From Molanna angustata (lineage: Eukaryota > Arthropoda > Insecta > Trichoptera > Molannidae): a stretch of 64,000 nt of DNA. Position 1 is the first letter of the stretch. Each line of letters begins with the position of its first letter. The stretch covers positions 3,499,256-3,563,255 of the forward strand of contig OY754990.1 of the NCBI GenBank assembly GCA_963576475.1. Reading direction: 5' to 3'. Under the pieces are notes generated by a model. It saw only the letters and a program-made list of their open reading frames with translations. It searched no databases and had not been told where the DNA came from. The translations under genes were made by a program, and so were the position numbers. Positions 62,335 to 64,000 of the stretch are shown here, in pieces.

Positions 62335-62514
62335 TTAAATATCTGTCATAAAATATATTCACCTACCAAATATTATATTTGTATTCGAACTAAAGACTTA
62401 AAAAGACCGGTCTTCGAATGTGTGTCGACGGGACACGAACAATGGATACAAAAAGTGGTTCGACAAGTCGCAAGGCCGCAACAAGAAGCCACGTTATATA
62501 TTAAATGTTAAATG
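62335..62514 (+). other. Unidentified open segment next to the TTAA MITE
   Basis: Plus frame YSPTKYYICIRTKDLKRPVF, ECVSTGHEQWIQKVVRQVA, RPQQEATLYIKC then stop. Local GC and codon use (GGTCTTCGAATGTGTGTCG) are more gene-like than the AT-rich flanks. No ATG of its own, no clear acceptor (only a weak CTTAAAAAG|ACCGG). The WI..V..QV string is loosely like the last helix of a PH domain. It could be a decayed exon or transposon relic. Confidence 0.3.
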
Positions 62515-62609
62515 TACATATATTATATATAGTAGAATGTTGATACTTGATTGTAAACAAATCAAGTGTCGCTTTTGAATTTCAAGAACAAAACTCAATG
62601 AGGACTAAA

Positions 62610-63240
62610 TAATATCACTCATCACAACTTGTGAATGTGAAATAGAGACCGCGTACTATAGCGTATGACTACTTGAAAATGTAATACGTAATTTGAATAT
62701 TACCCAATACAATGCATGGTTAAACTCAAGAATAATTGTGAACATGAATCTAACATGTACCACGAATAAAAATCAAGTAATCACCATTATTTGTGTGAAA
62801 CTTTGAATTTTACTCAATAAAATCTACTTATCAATACTTGTGAATGTGAAATAGAGACCGCGCATTATAGCGTATGACTACTTGAAAATGTATGACGTAC
62901 TTTGAATATTACTCAAAACAATGCATGGTAAAGAATAATTGTGAACATGAATTTAATACCACGAATAAAAATCAAGTAATCACCATTATTTGTGTGAAAC
63001 TTTGAATTTTACTCAGTAAAATGTGAGGGTCCACTTATCACTACTTGTGAACGTGAAACTTAGATCATAAATTAATGATTACTAATAAACATAAATGATA
63101 TTATGGATGTCCACGTGTACATAGACACTACTTGTTCAAATTTAAATAAATGTATTTTTGGGAATGTATGGGAATGTATATCACTAATCACTACGTGTGA
63201 ATGTAAAACTAAGATCATAAATGATAATATGGATCATAAA
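62610..63240. repeat. Tandem repeat, about 210-bp unit
   Basis: CTTGTGAATGTGAAATAGAG ACCGCG at 62626 and about 62838, with weaker copies starting near 63040 and 63185. Units include AATCAAGTAATCACCATTAT and TGTGTGAAACTTTGAATTTT. Confidence 0.85.
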
Positions 63241-63400
63241 ACGTAAGAAGCGTGAACAACAGACGAACATGTATAAGACGATGAATGAATGTTGACGAGG
63301 CGATTGCTGTGTGTCATGATACAAAAATGTGGCATTCGGTTCTCTCTGCCTTCCCCAAACAGGGAAAGTGCGTGATGGTATGGTATCGTACGTTGCATTT
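63235..63400 (+). pseudogene. LINE 3' tail
   Basis: CGTGAACAACAGACGAACAT, TGGCATTCGGTTCTCTCTGC CTTCCCCAAACAGGG, GTGATGGTATGGTAT; tail family of 28620-28680. Confidence 0.7.
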
Positions 63401-63539
63401 CTTGTATAAAGTTGAGCAAAAAGTGCTTTCTTCAATTTAAATTGATGATTATACAGTAATTGATTAAATAGTTGAAAAATTCATAAGAAAATACATGAAA
63501 GAAAAAGAAAATTTAAAAAGATAGATAAAAAAACAAAGA

Positions 63540-64000
63540 TATGCCTGAATCTCGTATAAATCGCTGAATACTCTGTTTAGTATTTGATTTGACAAAATTA
63601 CCAAATACATATTCAACGAAGTCGATAAAATCATATTCAACGAAGTCGATAAAATCATCATCCACCGAAAACATCTCGTATTTTAGTATTAAACCACTCG
63701 TAAGGTTCCTCGCGATCAACCTTACTTTATAACAGTTTGCAAATGTTAGTTTATGCAAACGCGCATGCGCTAAGTATTTAGATATGTCTCTGCAATGCAA
63801 TGTGTCTCATACGTGAACTTGGTAGCATCCTCCAGTTAGGAAGCCACGTGATCTCCTAACTTAAGTGAGCGACTGTGCAATGAAAACATGGTTAGTATTT
63901 AGATATGTCTCTGCAATGCAATGTGTCTCATACGTGAACTTGGTAGCATCCTCCAGTTAGGAAGCCACGTGATCTCCTAACTTAAGTGAGCGACTGTGCA
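63540..64000. repeat. LTR-like repeat with 121-bp tandem duplication, cut by window edge
   Basis: Same order as 34340-34790: ATTTGATTTGACAAAATTAC, CGCATGCGC, then two 121-base copies beginning at 63775 and 63896. It also has a short internal duplication (CATATTCAACGAAGTCGATA) absent from the other copy. Confidence 0.65.

Noticed and set aside
61648..62338. Definite piggyBac MITE
   Set aside because: TTAA flanks fit, but the ends start G-rich instead of CCC and TTAA is common in AT-rich DNA, so superfamily is left open.

Overview
This is a eukaryotic, animal-type window, most likely from an insect. One multi-exon gene on the minus strand has canonical GT-AG introns with matching phases. The rest is a dense, AT-rich mosaic of nested transposable elements: LINEs of several families, Penelope-like elements, three tRNA-derived SINE families, Helentron/DINE-1-like elements, hAT, Harbinger-like and TTAA-flanked MITEs, foldback elements and many minisatellites. 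A short CCTAA tract fits an arthropod, but I cannot name the order or species. There are no bacterial-type operons, CRISPR arrays or rRNA genes. The only tRNA-like sequences are SINE heads.

The gene is an arthropod homologue of PHLDB1/PHLDB2 (LL5), an FHA, coiled-coil and PH scaffold protein. Ten consecutive coding exons can be placed between 39525 and 9453, with sizes 83, 174, 1016, 106, 118, 1576, 200, 129, 1481 and 172 nt. Together they give about 5055 nt (about 1685 codons) in one continuous frame. The FHA domain is in the first two visible exons. Three large exons encode mostly polar, probably disordered sequence, and the small exons encode coiled coil. The start codon lies upstream (higher coordinates) and the PH domain downstream (below 9453); neither was found here.

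Layout by region. 1-9450: a Helentron-like element, LINE fragments, a satellite broken by a Penelope end and a SINE, and SINE clusters, all in the intron after the last visible exon. 9450-21480: seven LL5 exons separated by minisatellites, MITEs, a LINE with clear target duplications and a Helentron-like element. 21480-32740: an 11.3-kb intron with a LINE carrying an open 800-residue EN/RT frame, other LINE remnants, a near-perfect palindrome and a Penelope copy encoding a GIY-YIG domain. 32740-39525: the FHA and N-proximal exons, with an LTR/gag remnant, a second full Helentron-like element and LINE tails. 39525-64000: upstream of the visible gene, with reverse-transcriptase remnants, several AT-rich satellites, foldback elements, a Penelope RT in head-to-head arrangement and the start of another LTR-like repeat cut by the window edge.

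The LL5 protein would act at the cell cortex. Everything else appears to be selfish or simple-repeat DNA, and its interest lies in nesting, hairpins, a possible ribozyme and repeat arrays beside splice sites.
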